From: Methylococcaceae bacterium
GTDB lineage: Bacteria; Pseudomonadota; Gammaproteobacteria; Methylococcales; Methylomonadaceae
Direction: 5' to 3'
Assembly (NCBI GenBank): GCA_947505055.1
Contig: CANNLO010000087.1
Location: 1-14,406 of the forward strand
DNA: 14,406 nt
The notes beneath the pieces are model-generated. The model made no database searches, was not told the DNA's origin, and saw nothing but the letters and a program-made list of their open reading frames with translations. The translations under genes were made by a program, and so were the position numbers. Positions within the stretch are counted from its first letter, which is position 1; the number at the start of each line of letters is the position of its first letter. Positions 1 through 7,467 of this stretch are shown here, one piece after another.

Positions 1-642
1 TACTTCTACTTTTAGCTCACCGCGTTGTAAATACTCACGGTTCACATCGGTAATTTCCAACTCACCACGGGGCGATGGCTTGAGGTTCTTAGCAATTTCG
101 ATTACTTGATTATCGTAAAAATATAACCCCGTAACGGCATACCTTGATTTAGGGTTTTGGGGTTTTTCTTCTAGACTAATGGCTTGGCCTTGTGCATTGA
201 ATTCAACCACACCGTAACGCTCCGGATCACTCACTGGGTAAGCAAATACTGTAGCACCGTGAGTCATTTTTGCAGCGAGTTGTGTTTTGTGAGCTAGCTC
301 ATGACCGTAAAAAATATTATCGCCTAATACCAATGCGCAACTATCGGTACCAATAAAATCTTCACCAATAATAAAAGCCTGAGCCAAACCGTCTGGTGAG
401 GGTTGTACGGCATATTGAATATCCATACCCCACAAACTGCCATTGCCTAACAATTGCTTAAAGCGAGGAGTATCTTCCGGCGTGGAAATGATCAGCACCT
501 CACGAATGCCTGCCAACATCAGCGTAGTGAGTGGATAGTAAATCATTGGCTTGTCGTACACAGGCAACAGTTGCTTAGAAACCACCTCCGTAACTGGGTA
601 TAACCGTGTGCCAGACCCACCAGCTAAAATAATGCCTTTCAT
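1..642 (-). CDS. rfbA: Glucose-1-phosphate thymidylyltransferase RfbA/RmlA (partial, C-terminus beyond the left edge)
   Basis: This enzyme catalyses the first step of dTDP-sugar synthesis: dTTP plus glucose-1-phosphate gives dTDP-glucose and pyrophosphate in the cytoplasm. The 214 codons present carry the nucleotidyltransferase signature [20 protein letters not shown] (residues 8-27), KPMIYYPL (31-38), LGDNIFYG with the metal-binding Asp108 (106-113), the sugar-phosphate loop EEKP (158-161) and GELEITDVN (193-201). The frame is open to base 1, so roughly the last 75-80 residues of a family usually near 290 aa are missing. The start is ATG at 642, nine bases downstream of a GGAG ribosome site (652-655). 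It is divergently oriented from the 811 gene and reads out of the window. The usual partners rmlB, rmlC and rmlD are not seen and may follow to the left. Identity is secure; the final sugar is not determined here. Confidence 0.95.
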   Translation of the reverse strand, partial: MKGIILAGGSGTRLYPVTEVVSKQLLPVYDKPMIYYPLTTLMLAGIREVLIISTPEDTPRFKQLLGNGSLWGMDIQYAVQPSPDGLAQAFIIGEDFIGTDSCALVLGDNIFYGHELAHKTQLAAKMTHGATVFAYPVSDPERYGVVEFNAQGQAISLEEKPQNPKSRYAVTGLYFYDNQVIEIAKNLKPSPRGELEITDVNREYLQRGELKVEV

Positions 643-675
643 GCTAAATTTCTCCGAATTGTATAATTTGTTTTA

Positions 676-714
676 CATATAGCATATAAGCATATAAGCA
701 TATAAGCATATAAA
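676..714. repeat. 8-bp tandem repeat (CATATAAG) in the divergent intergenic region
   Basis: Three perfect head-to-tail copies of CATATAAG lie at 683-690, 691-698 and 699-706. They are flanked by a 7-base relative CATATAG (676-682) and a 7/8 match CATATAAA (707-714). The repeat sits between the divergent starts at 642 (minus) and 811 (plus), in a very AT-rich 168-base gap. I see no convincing -35/-10 pair fixing a promoter on either strand, but TATAAG/CATATA units resemble -10 elements. The tract therefore probably lies within or next to promoter DNA. A change in copy number would shift promoter spacing by 8 bp per unit. Confidence 0.8.
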
Positions 715-810
715 ATCTATTAAATACGTATTTCATATTAAAATACTGATGAAGTTCCTATCAAATATATTTATGTGGTGTGCATCTAATTAAATTAATA
801 AATATCTATT

Positions 811-1053
811 ATGAAAATAAATTATCTTAAAGCAGTATCAATCTCAACCTTTCCTATAATTCTTTTAATCATACCCCAAACTGCTTTAGCATACCTAGAC
901 CCAGGTACAGGTAGCATGCTTTTACAGGGACTAATCGCACTGATTGCTGGAATTGTATCGACTGGAGCGATTTATTGGCGACATATGAAAGATTTCGCCC
1001 GAAAAATATTTCGCATGAATAGCAAATCAAAACCATCAAATGAATCTGATTAG
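811..1053 (+). CDS. Small secreted/membrane protein with YLDPGTGS motif
   Basis: This 80-residue protein has no assigned biochemical function that I know of. Residues 1-27 look like a signal peptide: a basic start (MKINYLK), a hydrophobic core, and an Ala-Leu-Ala signal-peptidase-like site just before Tyr28. The mature N-terminus would then be YLDPGTGSMLLQ, with the DPGTGS block at residues 30-35. A second hydrophobic stretch (about 36-55) and a basic tail (RHMKDFARKIFR) suggest a single-span protein with the motif outside the cytoplasmic membrane and the tail inside. I recognise the DPGTGS/LLQ arrangement as a recurrent feature of short bacterial membrane proteins found near alkaline-phosphatase-superfamily genes; this is recollection, not a search result. 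It is the first gene of a three-gene unit, 11 bases before the methyltransferase gene. The ribosome site is weak and AT-rich, but no better start exists. Confidence 0.75.
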   Translation: MKINYLKAVSISTFPIILLIIPQTALAYLDPGTGSMLLQGLIALIAGIVSTGAIYWRHMKDFARKIFRMNSKSKPSNESD

Positions 1054-1064
1054 AGTATCTGAAA

Positions 1065-2480
1065 ATGTCTAACATTAGACATCCCAGCTCATATCGAGAC
1101 CCTAAAGGATACGTATTACGTTCAGGTGGTCGTATTTTTAGATTGATTGAAGACTCAGCTTTAAATGATTTTAAAAACCTACAATCTTCAGGCATTCTAG
1201 ATAAACTGTCATCTTTAGGCCATATCGTCGCTACTTGGAAAGTCAAAGCAGAGGATACTCCATCCGAGATTACGGACAGTCTAACAAATAATCCACATCT
1301 TTTAGTAGAGCATGAATTTATCCCTTTTATTTCTTACCCATATGAATGGCCCTTCGCATTACTGAAAAAGGCAGCAATACTTTATCTAGAGCTTTATCTT
1401 GAATTACTTGAATCTAATTTTGCGCTGTCTGATGGATCTGCTTACAACATACAATTTATTGGGACTAAACCTATATTCATTGATATCCTATCTATTTGCC
1501 CTTATCGCGAAGGAGAATATTGGGCTGGATACAAACAATTTTGTGAGCAGTTTCTAAATCCGTTACTACTTACTTCTTTAAATGGTGTTGCTCATCAAAG
1601 CTGGCTTCGGGGAAGCCCCGAAGGCATTCCTATCGAAGATATGGCAAAAATACTTCCATTACATTCAAAACTCTCTTGGAGAGTACAACTGCATGTTCAT
1701 CTCCACGCAAAAATGTACCTCAAAAGCCTAAGTGAGAATTACACAGAACAAACCTCTAATAGTATACAAAAATATAAACCAATGCCTAAATCAGCATTGA
1801 TTTGGCTTCTCAAATCATTACGCACATGGATTTCCGAGCTCAATCCTAGAGCGAAAAAACACACGCTATGGAAAAATTATGAGCAGAATACATCCTATGA
1901 TCAATTGGAAAGAGAGTCGAAGCGCGAATTTATAAGTCGGTATGCAAATCAAGTTAAGCCCCAAGAGGTACTTGATATTGGTTGCAACACTGGTAACTAC
2001 AGTCAAATTGCACTTGCATCGGGCGTAAAACGTGTAATAGGTATCGATTTTGACCATGGTGCAATTGATATTGCAGTTGCAAGGTCAGACGACCAAAAAA
2101 TCAATTTATTACCTTTGATTATTGATGCAATGAATCCAAGTCCGAATCAGGGTTGGGCTCAGAGAGAATGGCTGGGATTTAGCGAAAGAACTAATGCTGA
2201 CGGGCTATTAGCTCTTGCTTTTCTACATCACATTATTATTGGCAAAAACGTACCTATCGAACAAGCCATCGAATGGCTAGTTACACTCGCACCTTCCGGT
2301 GTAATTGAATTTGTTCCAAAAAATGACCCCATGGTAAAACTTTTATTAGCAAATAGAGTAGACATTTTCCCTAAGTACAATATTGAATTTTTTCGCAATG
2401 AATTATCTCGACATGTATCAATCATAAACGAGCTTGTGATATCAAGTTCCGGAAGAACATTATTCGAATTTAAGCGATGA
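1065..2480 (+). CDS. Two-domain protein: kinase-like N-terminus and class I SAM-dependent methyltransferase
   Basis: This 471-residue cytoplasmic protein has two halves. The C-terminal half (about 285-471) is a class I SAM methyltransferase: motif I EVLDIGCNTGNY (301-312), the acidic end of strand 2 IGIDFD (325-330), then ADGLLALAFLHHI (378-390) and EFVPKNDPMV (415-424). The N-terminal half (about 1-240) opens with SSYRDPKGYVLRSGGRIFR. It carries LSDGSAYNIQF followed by PIFID, where Asp123, Asn128 and Asp140 are spaced like the catalytic Asp, Asn and metal-binding Asp of protein-kinase-like or aminoglycoside-phosphotransferase folds. The opening block resembles proteins annotated as NoeA-like methyltransferases; that family name is from memory. 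The stop overlaps the next start by four bases (ATGA at 2477-2480), so the two are translationally coupled. The substrate is unknown; a glycan, lipid or phosphate group is plausible from context. The methyltransferase call is firm and the kinase-like call is inference. Confidence 0.85.
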   Translation: MSNIRHPSSYRDPKGYVLRSGGRIFRLIEDSALNDFKNLQSSGILDKLSSLGHIVATWKVKAEDTPSEITDSLTNNPHLLVEHEFIPFISYPYEWPFALLKKAAILYLELYLELLESNFALSDGSAYNIQFIGTKPIFIDILSICPYREGEYWAGYKQFCEQFLNPLLLTSLNGVAHQSWLRGSPEGIPIEDMAKILPLHSKLSWRVQLHVHLHAKMYLKSLSENYTEQTSNSIQKYKPMPKSALIWLLKSLRTWISELNPRAKKHTLWKNYEQNTSYDQLERESKREFISRYANQVKPQEVLDIGCNTGNYSQIALASGVKRVIGIDFDHGAIDIAVARSDDQKINLLPLIIDAMNPSPNQGWAQREWLGFSERTNADGLLALAFLHHIIIGKNVPIEQAIEWLVTLAPSGVIEFVPKNDPMVKLLLANRVDIFPKYNIEFFRNELSRHVSIINELVISSSGRTLFEFKR

Positions 2481-4027
2481 AGCTACATTTTATAGTTAAC
2501 AAATCAACAAGAATCTCGTTAATAGGCTTCTCGCTAATCTGCGCTTGGACTGGTGTACTATTTATTCAAAATAATTCAGCCCACATAGCATGGTCTAACT
2601 TTCACAATCAGGTATTAATATTAATAGCACTTTGTGGACTAGTATGGCTGGCAGGCATGTTTCTTGCAATTGTGCCAATGTGGATAAATGCCCGCTGGTC
2701 AATTCCACGAGCACTCTGCGTATACACTATTGGGATTTTTATTATTTTTTCACACGAAGCGATTCGTTACTGGCTAAAAGAAATATATCACTACAATAAC
2801 AATTCTTCCGAAGTAATATATCTACTTATTGTTACTGGGTCTCTGGTCTTAACATGGCTGATATCAAGCTTCGAACCAAGTAGAGTTGCGATTAGCATCA
2901 CGAGTGCTTTTCTAATACTATTTTCTTTAGTTTCGATAGGGAAAATTTCTGGCGATCATGTTATTCATTTGTTCCAGAAAACTCGCGATATAACAACTAA
3001 AGAAAACATGGTAGAGCATACATTCTCCAATGAAAATGTATATTACATAATTCTAGATGCCCATGGAGGCGCCAATGCGCTCAAGAAATACCTAAACCAC
3101 GACATCACACCGTTCATAGAAAAAATGAAAGGTATTGGCTATACACACATTAATTTGGCAAGAGCAAACTACACAGTTACTCATGTTTCTCTAGCAGCCA
3201 CATTAAATGCACGTTATATCCTAAATGAGAGTTCTAGAAGATACTTAGACCGAGGTGATTTTTACCCCGCAATTTTTAATAAAAAAGAAATGCCCAGTAC
3301 AGTAAAAATATTTCAATCCCATAACTACAACTTCATACATATTGGCAATAGCTGGGCTCCATGCCAACTCAGTGGTGGCGTTTCATGTATCACTGGGATT
3401 AATGAATCTTCGCTATTAGAGAGTGTCATTACGGCGTATTTCAATCCCACTAGAATTATTTCATTAATTGAACACATCTTACCAAGAAACTCTATCATTG
3501 AGTATGATGCTTTAACGCCATTTTCACGAACGATTAGAGAGATAAAATCTCTTAAGAAATCGTCCTTTGTTCTTATTCATCACCTCATTCCACATGAACC
3601 TCTTAATGAAGACTGTTCTCGTTATAGCGGAGAAATGAGTGAAATTAAATATAAAAATTCAGTAACTTGTGTGGACAACTCAGTATTGCAGGTTGCGCAA
3701 CAAATTGAAAAAATAGATCCTTATGCAATTGTAGTCATTCAAGCGGACCATGGCAGCGATTTTCATGTTGACTGGAAATCTCCCCTTGCAAAATGGGATA
3801 GCTCTGCTATAGACGAGCGTACTAGCATCTTAAATCTAATTCATGTTCCAAAACCTTGTCAGAAATGGGTAGTTTCAAATCTTTCCCCAATAAATACTAT
3901 GCGACTAGTTTACGGGTGTCTTGAAAGACGAAAACCAGATTATCTTATTGAACGAACTTATTTAACCGCTTATGAAACATCACCAGATTTTGGTTTTGTT
4001 AGAGAAGTAGCAGTACAAAGCAATTAA
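2477..4027 (+). CDS. Membrane-anchored sulfatase-like hydrolase/phosphotransferase (alkaline phosphatase superfamily)
   Basis: This 516-residue protein has about five N-terminal membrane segments (near residues 12-31, 46-69, 80-98, 112-131, 138-156) followed by a large extracytoplasmic catalytic domain. That layout matches LtaS and EptA type enzymes. Metal and catalytic motifs are intact: ILDAHGG (Asp194), NYTVTHVSLAATLN (231-244, with Thr235 as likely nucleophile), IHHLIPHEP (367-375) and QADHGS (422-427, Asp424/His425). A Thr nucleophile is typical of phosphoethanolamine and phosphoglycerol transferases, whereas true sulfatases use a modified Cys or Ser. I therefore favour a phospho-group transferase or phosphodiesterase over a sulfatase. 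Four cysteines (296, 304, 380, 398) in the outer domain could form disulfides. It overlaps the methyltransferase gene by four bases and ends the plus-strand unit. The substrate is unknown and the specific activity is inferred. Confidence 0.85.
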   Translation: MKLHFIVNKSTRISLIGFSLICAWTGVLFIQNNSAHIAWSNFHNQVLILIALCGLVWLAGMFLAIVPMWINARWSIPRALCVYTIGIFIIFSHEAIRYWLKEIYHYNNNSSEVIYLLIVTGSLVLTWLISSFEPSRVAISITSAFLILFSLVSIGKISGDHVIHLFQKTRDITTKENMVEHTFSNENVYYIILDAHGGANALKKYLNHDITPFIEKMKGIGYTHINLARANYTVTHVSLAATLNARYILNESSRRYLDRGDFYPAIFNKKEMPSTVKIFQSHNYNFIHIGNSWAPCQLSGGVSCITGINESSLLESVITAYFNPTRIISLIEHILPRNSIIEYDALTPFSRTIREIKSLKKSSFVLIHHLIPHEPLNEDCSRYSGEMSEIKYKNSVTCVDNSVLQVAQQIEKIDPYAIVVIQADHGSDFHVDWKSPLAKWDSSAIDERTSILNLIHVPKPCQKWVVSNLSPINTMRLVYGCLERRKPDYLIERTYLTAYETSPDFGFVREVAVQSN

Positions 4028-4067
4028 TACAAAAATAAAGGTTCATACTTCATCTCAGATTGGAAAA

Positions 4068-4093
4068 TTTATTAGCGCAGACTGCCTAATAAA
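4068..4093 (-). terminator. Candidate terminator hairpin for the minus-strand polysaccharide operon
   Basis: An 8-bp stem TTTATTAG/CTAATAAA (4068-4075 with 4086-4093) continues into GCA/TGC (4077-4079 with 4083-4085) around a GAC loop, with C4076 as a single bulge. Read on the minus strand the hairpin is followed by TTTTCC, and it lies about 84 bases past the dehydratase stop. On the plus strand no T-run follows, so any activity would favour the minus transcript. The stem is mostly A-T and the T-run is short, so this is weak evidence. It occupies the 149-base gap between converging genes, where I see nothing else. Confidence 0.35.
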
Positions 4094-4176
4094 AGCTGAT
4101 CGCACTTATTTCGAAATACAAACAAATTTTTTATTAGCTTTAGAGAATTAAATCTAGCCAAACTTACCAAGAAAAA

Positions 4177-6114
4177 TTAAGACTCAGAAGAATTGTGACT
4201 TTGCGAAACAAAATCAACAATTTCTTCAGTCGACTGATAACCATCTATCACTTCCAATAAAATATCTCTGATTCTTTTACTATCAAACAGTCTAATTGCC
4301 TCGTCTAATTGTAGTAACTTTTCTTGTATATATTCCCATTGCAATTCAATTTCTTCAGCCCTACTTATCAATGGATGAGCCGTTTTTGATACATTATCGC
4401 CAATGAGCAATTCTTCGTAAAGCTTTTCACCTGGTCGTAACCCAGTATATTTAATCTCAATATCCCCATAAGGATTATTATAATCCTTTACTTTTAGACC
4501 ACTTAAATGAATCATTCGACATGCCAAGTCAATGATTTTTACGGGCTCACCCATATCCAGTACAAATACGTCTCCACCTTTCCCCATCGAACTGGCCTGT
4601 ATCACCAATCCAGCCGCCTCGGAAATTGTCATAAAATATCGATTTATTTCAGGATGCGTCACAGTTACTGGTCCGCCAGTAGAAATTTGTTTAGAAAACA
4701 GAGGTACTACCGAACCTGAAGAACCAAGCACATTCCCAAACCGCACCATACAATAACGTGTCACACCACCTTGGCGCGCATACGCCTGAAGTATAAGCTC
4801 AGCAAAACGCTTACTTGCTCCCATTACATTCGTAGGTCGCACTGCTTTATCTGTTGAAATTAAAACAAAAGTTTCTACGCCTGCGATTCGAGCAGCCTCA
4901 GCAGTGCGCCATGTGCCAAATACATTATTCCGAACGCCTTCAATTAAGTTGTGTTCAACCAATGGAACATGTTTATATGCCGCTGCGTGATAAAGTGTTT
5001 GCACACCAAATCTTAGCATTACTCGCTCTAGCATACTTTGCTGAGTAACCGACCCTAAGATTGGTACTATCTTAATAGCACATCCCAAGCCTATATTTAA
5101 TCCTTTTAATTCTTGATCTATTTGATATAGAGCAAACTCTGACATTTCGAACAACACCAAAACTTTTGGACTCACCATCAAAATTTTTCTACATAATTCC
5201 GATCCAATCGAACCGCCTGCACCAGTCACCATTACAACTTTATTTTCTATACATTCTTTAAGTAAATGATCATATGGAATCACCCTATCTCTGCCCAACA
5301 AATCTTCAATTTCAATTTCACGAAGTTCATCAATTTTTGCAGATCCACTTACTATGTCGATTAAATTCGGAACTGTTTTAATTGGAATACTAAATAACTC
5401 TAATTCTAAAATAATTTCTTGCCGACGATTCTTTGAGATTGAAGGCATAGCAAGTAATATTAAATCAACCTGCAAACCATTACTAAGCATCTGCATGAAT
5501 TGAGTCAAAGAATATACTAGAATTCCATTAACTTCACAGCCTTGCAGATTCTTATTATCATCAATAAATCCTTTAATCTTAGAGCGCTTATCTTTTTGCA
5601 AAGCCTGGGCTAACTTAGCACCGGCTTCTCCTGCCCCATAAATTACAATCTGATTACATACATTTTGTTTGGACGGATAATAATGAAAAAAGAATAAACT
5701 CCACACTAAGCGACTAGTTATAATGTAGATTAAAGCTGTTGCCCAATAAATAATGTACGTTGTCTGATCATGAAGGCCAAGCCCAAGAAACCACTCAATA
5801 GACACAAGTATTAAACTTGTCAGCGTGACTGATTTAAAAACAACTATCATGATTTGATCTGCCATATGACGAATGACTGCCTGATACAGACCATTCGCAT
5901 ATAACAGCAAAACTCCCAATATAGATGCAAATAATAAAGTAGTTTGAAAATTATCAATTGCAGGCCACAGTTCTCCATGACGAAGGGCTATAGCTGACCA
6001 CATTGCCACCGGCAACAATAATAAATCTACTGCAACCATAATCAACTGCTTTACCTTTCTGGGTAAAGAGACCAGTTTCATTCCTATTTTTTTCAACTTT
6101 GCATCCAAAATCAC
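4177..6114 (-). CDS. wbpM: Membrane nucleotide-sugar 4,6-dehydratase, WbpM/CapD/PglF type
   Basis: Family members convert UDP-GlcNAc (or a related UDP-HexNAc) to the 4-keto-6-deoxy form, feeding QuiNAc, FucNAc or diaminosugar synthesis at the inner membrane. The 645 residues hold four N-terminal membrane segments (about 24-44, 58-78, 88-110, 118-138). A first Rossmann region follows (IVIYGAGEAGAK, 156-167), then the catalytic SDR domain with VTGAGGSIGSE (296-306). The catalytic stretch STDKAVRPTNVMGASKR (420-436) has Met431 where classical SDRs have Tyr, with Lys435 kept; this Met is normal for the family. GLRPGEKLYEELL (558-570) is also diagnostic. The start appears to be GTG at 6114, behind an AAGG site (6118-6121) with short spacing. 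An internal ATG at 6081 is the alternative. It is the last gene of the operon, 96 bases after the GT4 gene. The exact product cannot be read from sequence. Confidence 0.93.
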   Translation of the reverse strand: MILDAKLKKIGMKLVSLPRKVKQLIMVAVDLLLLPVAMWSAIALRHGELWPAIDNFQTTLLFASILGVLLLYANGLYQAVIRHMADQIMIVVFKSVTLTSLILVSIEWFLGLGLHDQTTYIIYWATALIYIITSRLVWSLFFFHYYPSKQNVCNQIVIYGAGEAGAKLAQALQKDKRSKIKGFIDDNKNLQGCEVNGILVYSLTQFMQMLSNGLQVDLILLAMPSISKNRRQEIILELELFSIPIKTVPNLIDIVSGSAKIDELREIEIEDLLGRDRVIPYDHLLKECIENKVVMVTGAGGSIGSELCRKILMVSPKVLVLFEMSEFALYQIDQELKGLNIGLGCAIKIVPILGSVTQQSMLERVMLRFGVQTLYHAAAYKHVPLVEHNLIEGVRNNVFGTWRTAEAARIAGVETFVLISTDKAVRPTNVMGASKRFAELILQAYARQGGVTRYCMVRFGNVLGSSGSVVPLFSKQISTGGPVTVTHPEINRYFMTISEAAGLVIQASSMGKGGDVFVLDMGEPVKIIDLACRMIHLSGLKVKDYNNPYGDIEIKYTGLRPGEKLYEELLIGDNVSKTAHPLISRAEEIELQWEYIQEKLLQLDEAIRLFDSKRIRDILLEVIDGYQSTEEIVDFVSQSHNSSES

Positions 6115-6210
6115 TTCACCTTATCTCTATGTCTAATGGAGAATATCATCCAATATACTCGTCAGATGCACCCAGATTAATACTTAAAACCTTTGATGCA
6201 AAAAAGCCTT

Positions 6211-7431
6211 TCAGGTTAATATTCCTTTAGCTTGAAGCAAAGTGCTATATTCTTCTACAATCTGCTCATTAACTATTCTTGCATCAAAAATTGCTAAAGC
6301 ACGTTGCTTTGCTGCCTCACCCATTTTTTTTCGCAACATCTTATCAACCAAGAGAATCTCTAAAGCTTTAGTCAATTCTTCAACATTTCGAGGCGGCACT
6401 AATAATCCCGTTACACCATGTACTACTGCATCTGATAAACCATAAATGTCAGATCCTATTGTTGGAACGCCCATGGCTGCAGCTTCAATCACAACCGTAC
6501 CAAAACCTTCTCGGTAACTCGGTAAACATAAAATATCAGCAATAGATAAATATGACTCTGGGTTATCTGAAAATCCAACGACATGAACTCTAGGAATATA
6601 CTCAATATTACTTAATGGATTTAAACCAGAGACGCCACTACCACTATCAATAGGACCAACAAGAACTAAATGCACATTACTTATCTCAGATTTTATCTCT
6701 TGAAAAGCTTGCAGCAACTCACAAATACCTTTATCAACTGTAATACGGCCAACAAACATCAAAACTAATGCGTCACAAGGCAATCCAAGAGACTGTCGAG
6801 TTAAGGTACGCTGGCTTTCTGAGAAACGACTGCTATCGAATCGCTGAACATCCACACCTGCAAGAGAGCCCTCACCGATTACAAATAATCGATCTGAATC
6901 TACCACTTCTTCATTAATTAGAAATTCTCGTTGGCTTATACTATCTGTATAACAGCGGGTATTTAGCACTCCAATCACTTTATCACTTGTACGCGCTAAC
7001 CACCGCATAGGTCCGCGCATATGTACCCATGGCTGCCCCGTAAACGTATGCAACCTCAACGGCACCCCCGTCAGAAAAGCTGCCAACGCAGTGAGCAAAC
7101 CAGCCTTAGGTGTAGTTGAATGTGCAATATGAATATTTTGATTTTTAAAAAAAGCAATTAACCGGATTAGCGCTACAAGATCCACCCATGGAGAAATAGC
7201 ACGTGGAATATTAATAGGTTCACACCTAACACCAACTAATCTATCCATCAAAACTAGCTCAGGACCATTGCTGGTTATCACGGTCACGTTAGCTCCATGC
7301 TTACCAAGATCTTCTATTTGATGTTTAAGTTGTGTTACAACAAAAAATGGAACTGTTGAAATTCGTGCAATTTTTATATCTGAGAGTTTTTTCAATTTGT
7401 TGATTGATTGAAGTTTATTGATAGTTAACAT
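6211..7431 (-). CDS. Family 4 (GT-B) glycosyltransferase
   Basis: This is a retaining GT-B glycosyltransferase that adds one sugar from a nucleotide donor to the growing lipid-linked repeat unit on the cytoplasmic face. The 406 residues show an N-terminal Rossmann half starting at KIARISTVPFFV (20-31) with the HSTTPKAGLLTALAA segment (104-118). The C-terminal donor-binding half has VGRITVDKGICELLQAF (227-243) and PSYREGFGTVVIEAAAMG (304-321), which contains the E-x7-E motif (Glu308, Glu316). SDIYGLSDAVVHGVTGLL (327-344) completes the GT4 signature. Length is normal. The first ATG (7431) has no clear ribosome site and gives about 19 residues before the usual start of the fold, so translation may begin later at a non-ATG codon. 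Its pairing with the downstream WbpM-type gene suggests it may use a HexNAc-type donor, but donor and acceptor are not identifiable. Confidence 0.9.
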   Translation of the reverse strand: MLTINKLQSINKLKKLSDIKIARISTVPFFVVTQLKHQIEDLGKHGANVTVITSNGPELVLMDRLVGVRCEPINIPRAISPWVDLVALIRLIAFFKNQNIHIAHSTTPKAGLLTALAAFLTGVPLRLHTFTGQPWVHMRGPMRWLARTSDKVIGVLNTRCYTDSISQREFLINEEVVDSDRLFVIGEGSLAGVDVQRFDSSRFSESQRTLTRQSLGLPCDALVLMFVGRITVDKGICELLQAFQEIKSEISNVHLVLVGPIDSGSGVSGLNPLSNIEYIPRVHVVGFSDNPESYLSIADILCLPSYREGFGTVVIEAAAMGVPTIGSDIYGLSDAVVHGVTGLLVPPRNVEELTKALEILLVDKMLRKKMGEAAKQRALAIFDARIVNEQIVEEYSTLLQAKGILT

Positions 7432-7467
7432 GCTGAATTTTAAGAATAAAAATGCAACTCATACAAA

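Noticed and set aside
643..810. Promoters for rfbA and the 811 gene, e.g. TTGTTT at 668-673 with TATAAG, or TATACA on the minus strand at 660-665
   Set aside because: Spacings are wrong (11 or 19 bases), or the -10 would sit on top of the ribosome site; no pair is convincing.
869..1246. Minus-strand open frame of 125 codons across the start of the plus-strand trio
   Set aside because: It lies antisense to two genes with clear signal-peptide and domain features and has no recognisable motif or ribosome site of its own.
6188..6220. Possible terminator just after the GT4 gene (AACCT/AGGTT arms with a T-run)
   Set aside because: The stem is only 5 bp, overlaps the coding end, and the T-run lies inside the loop rather than after the stem.
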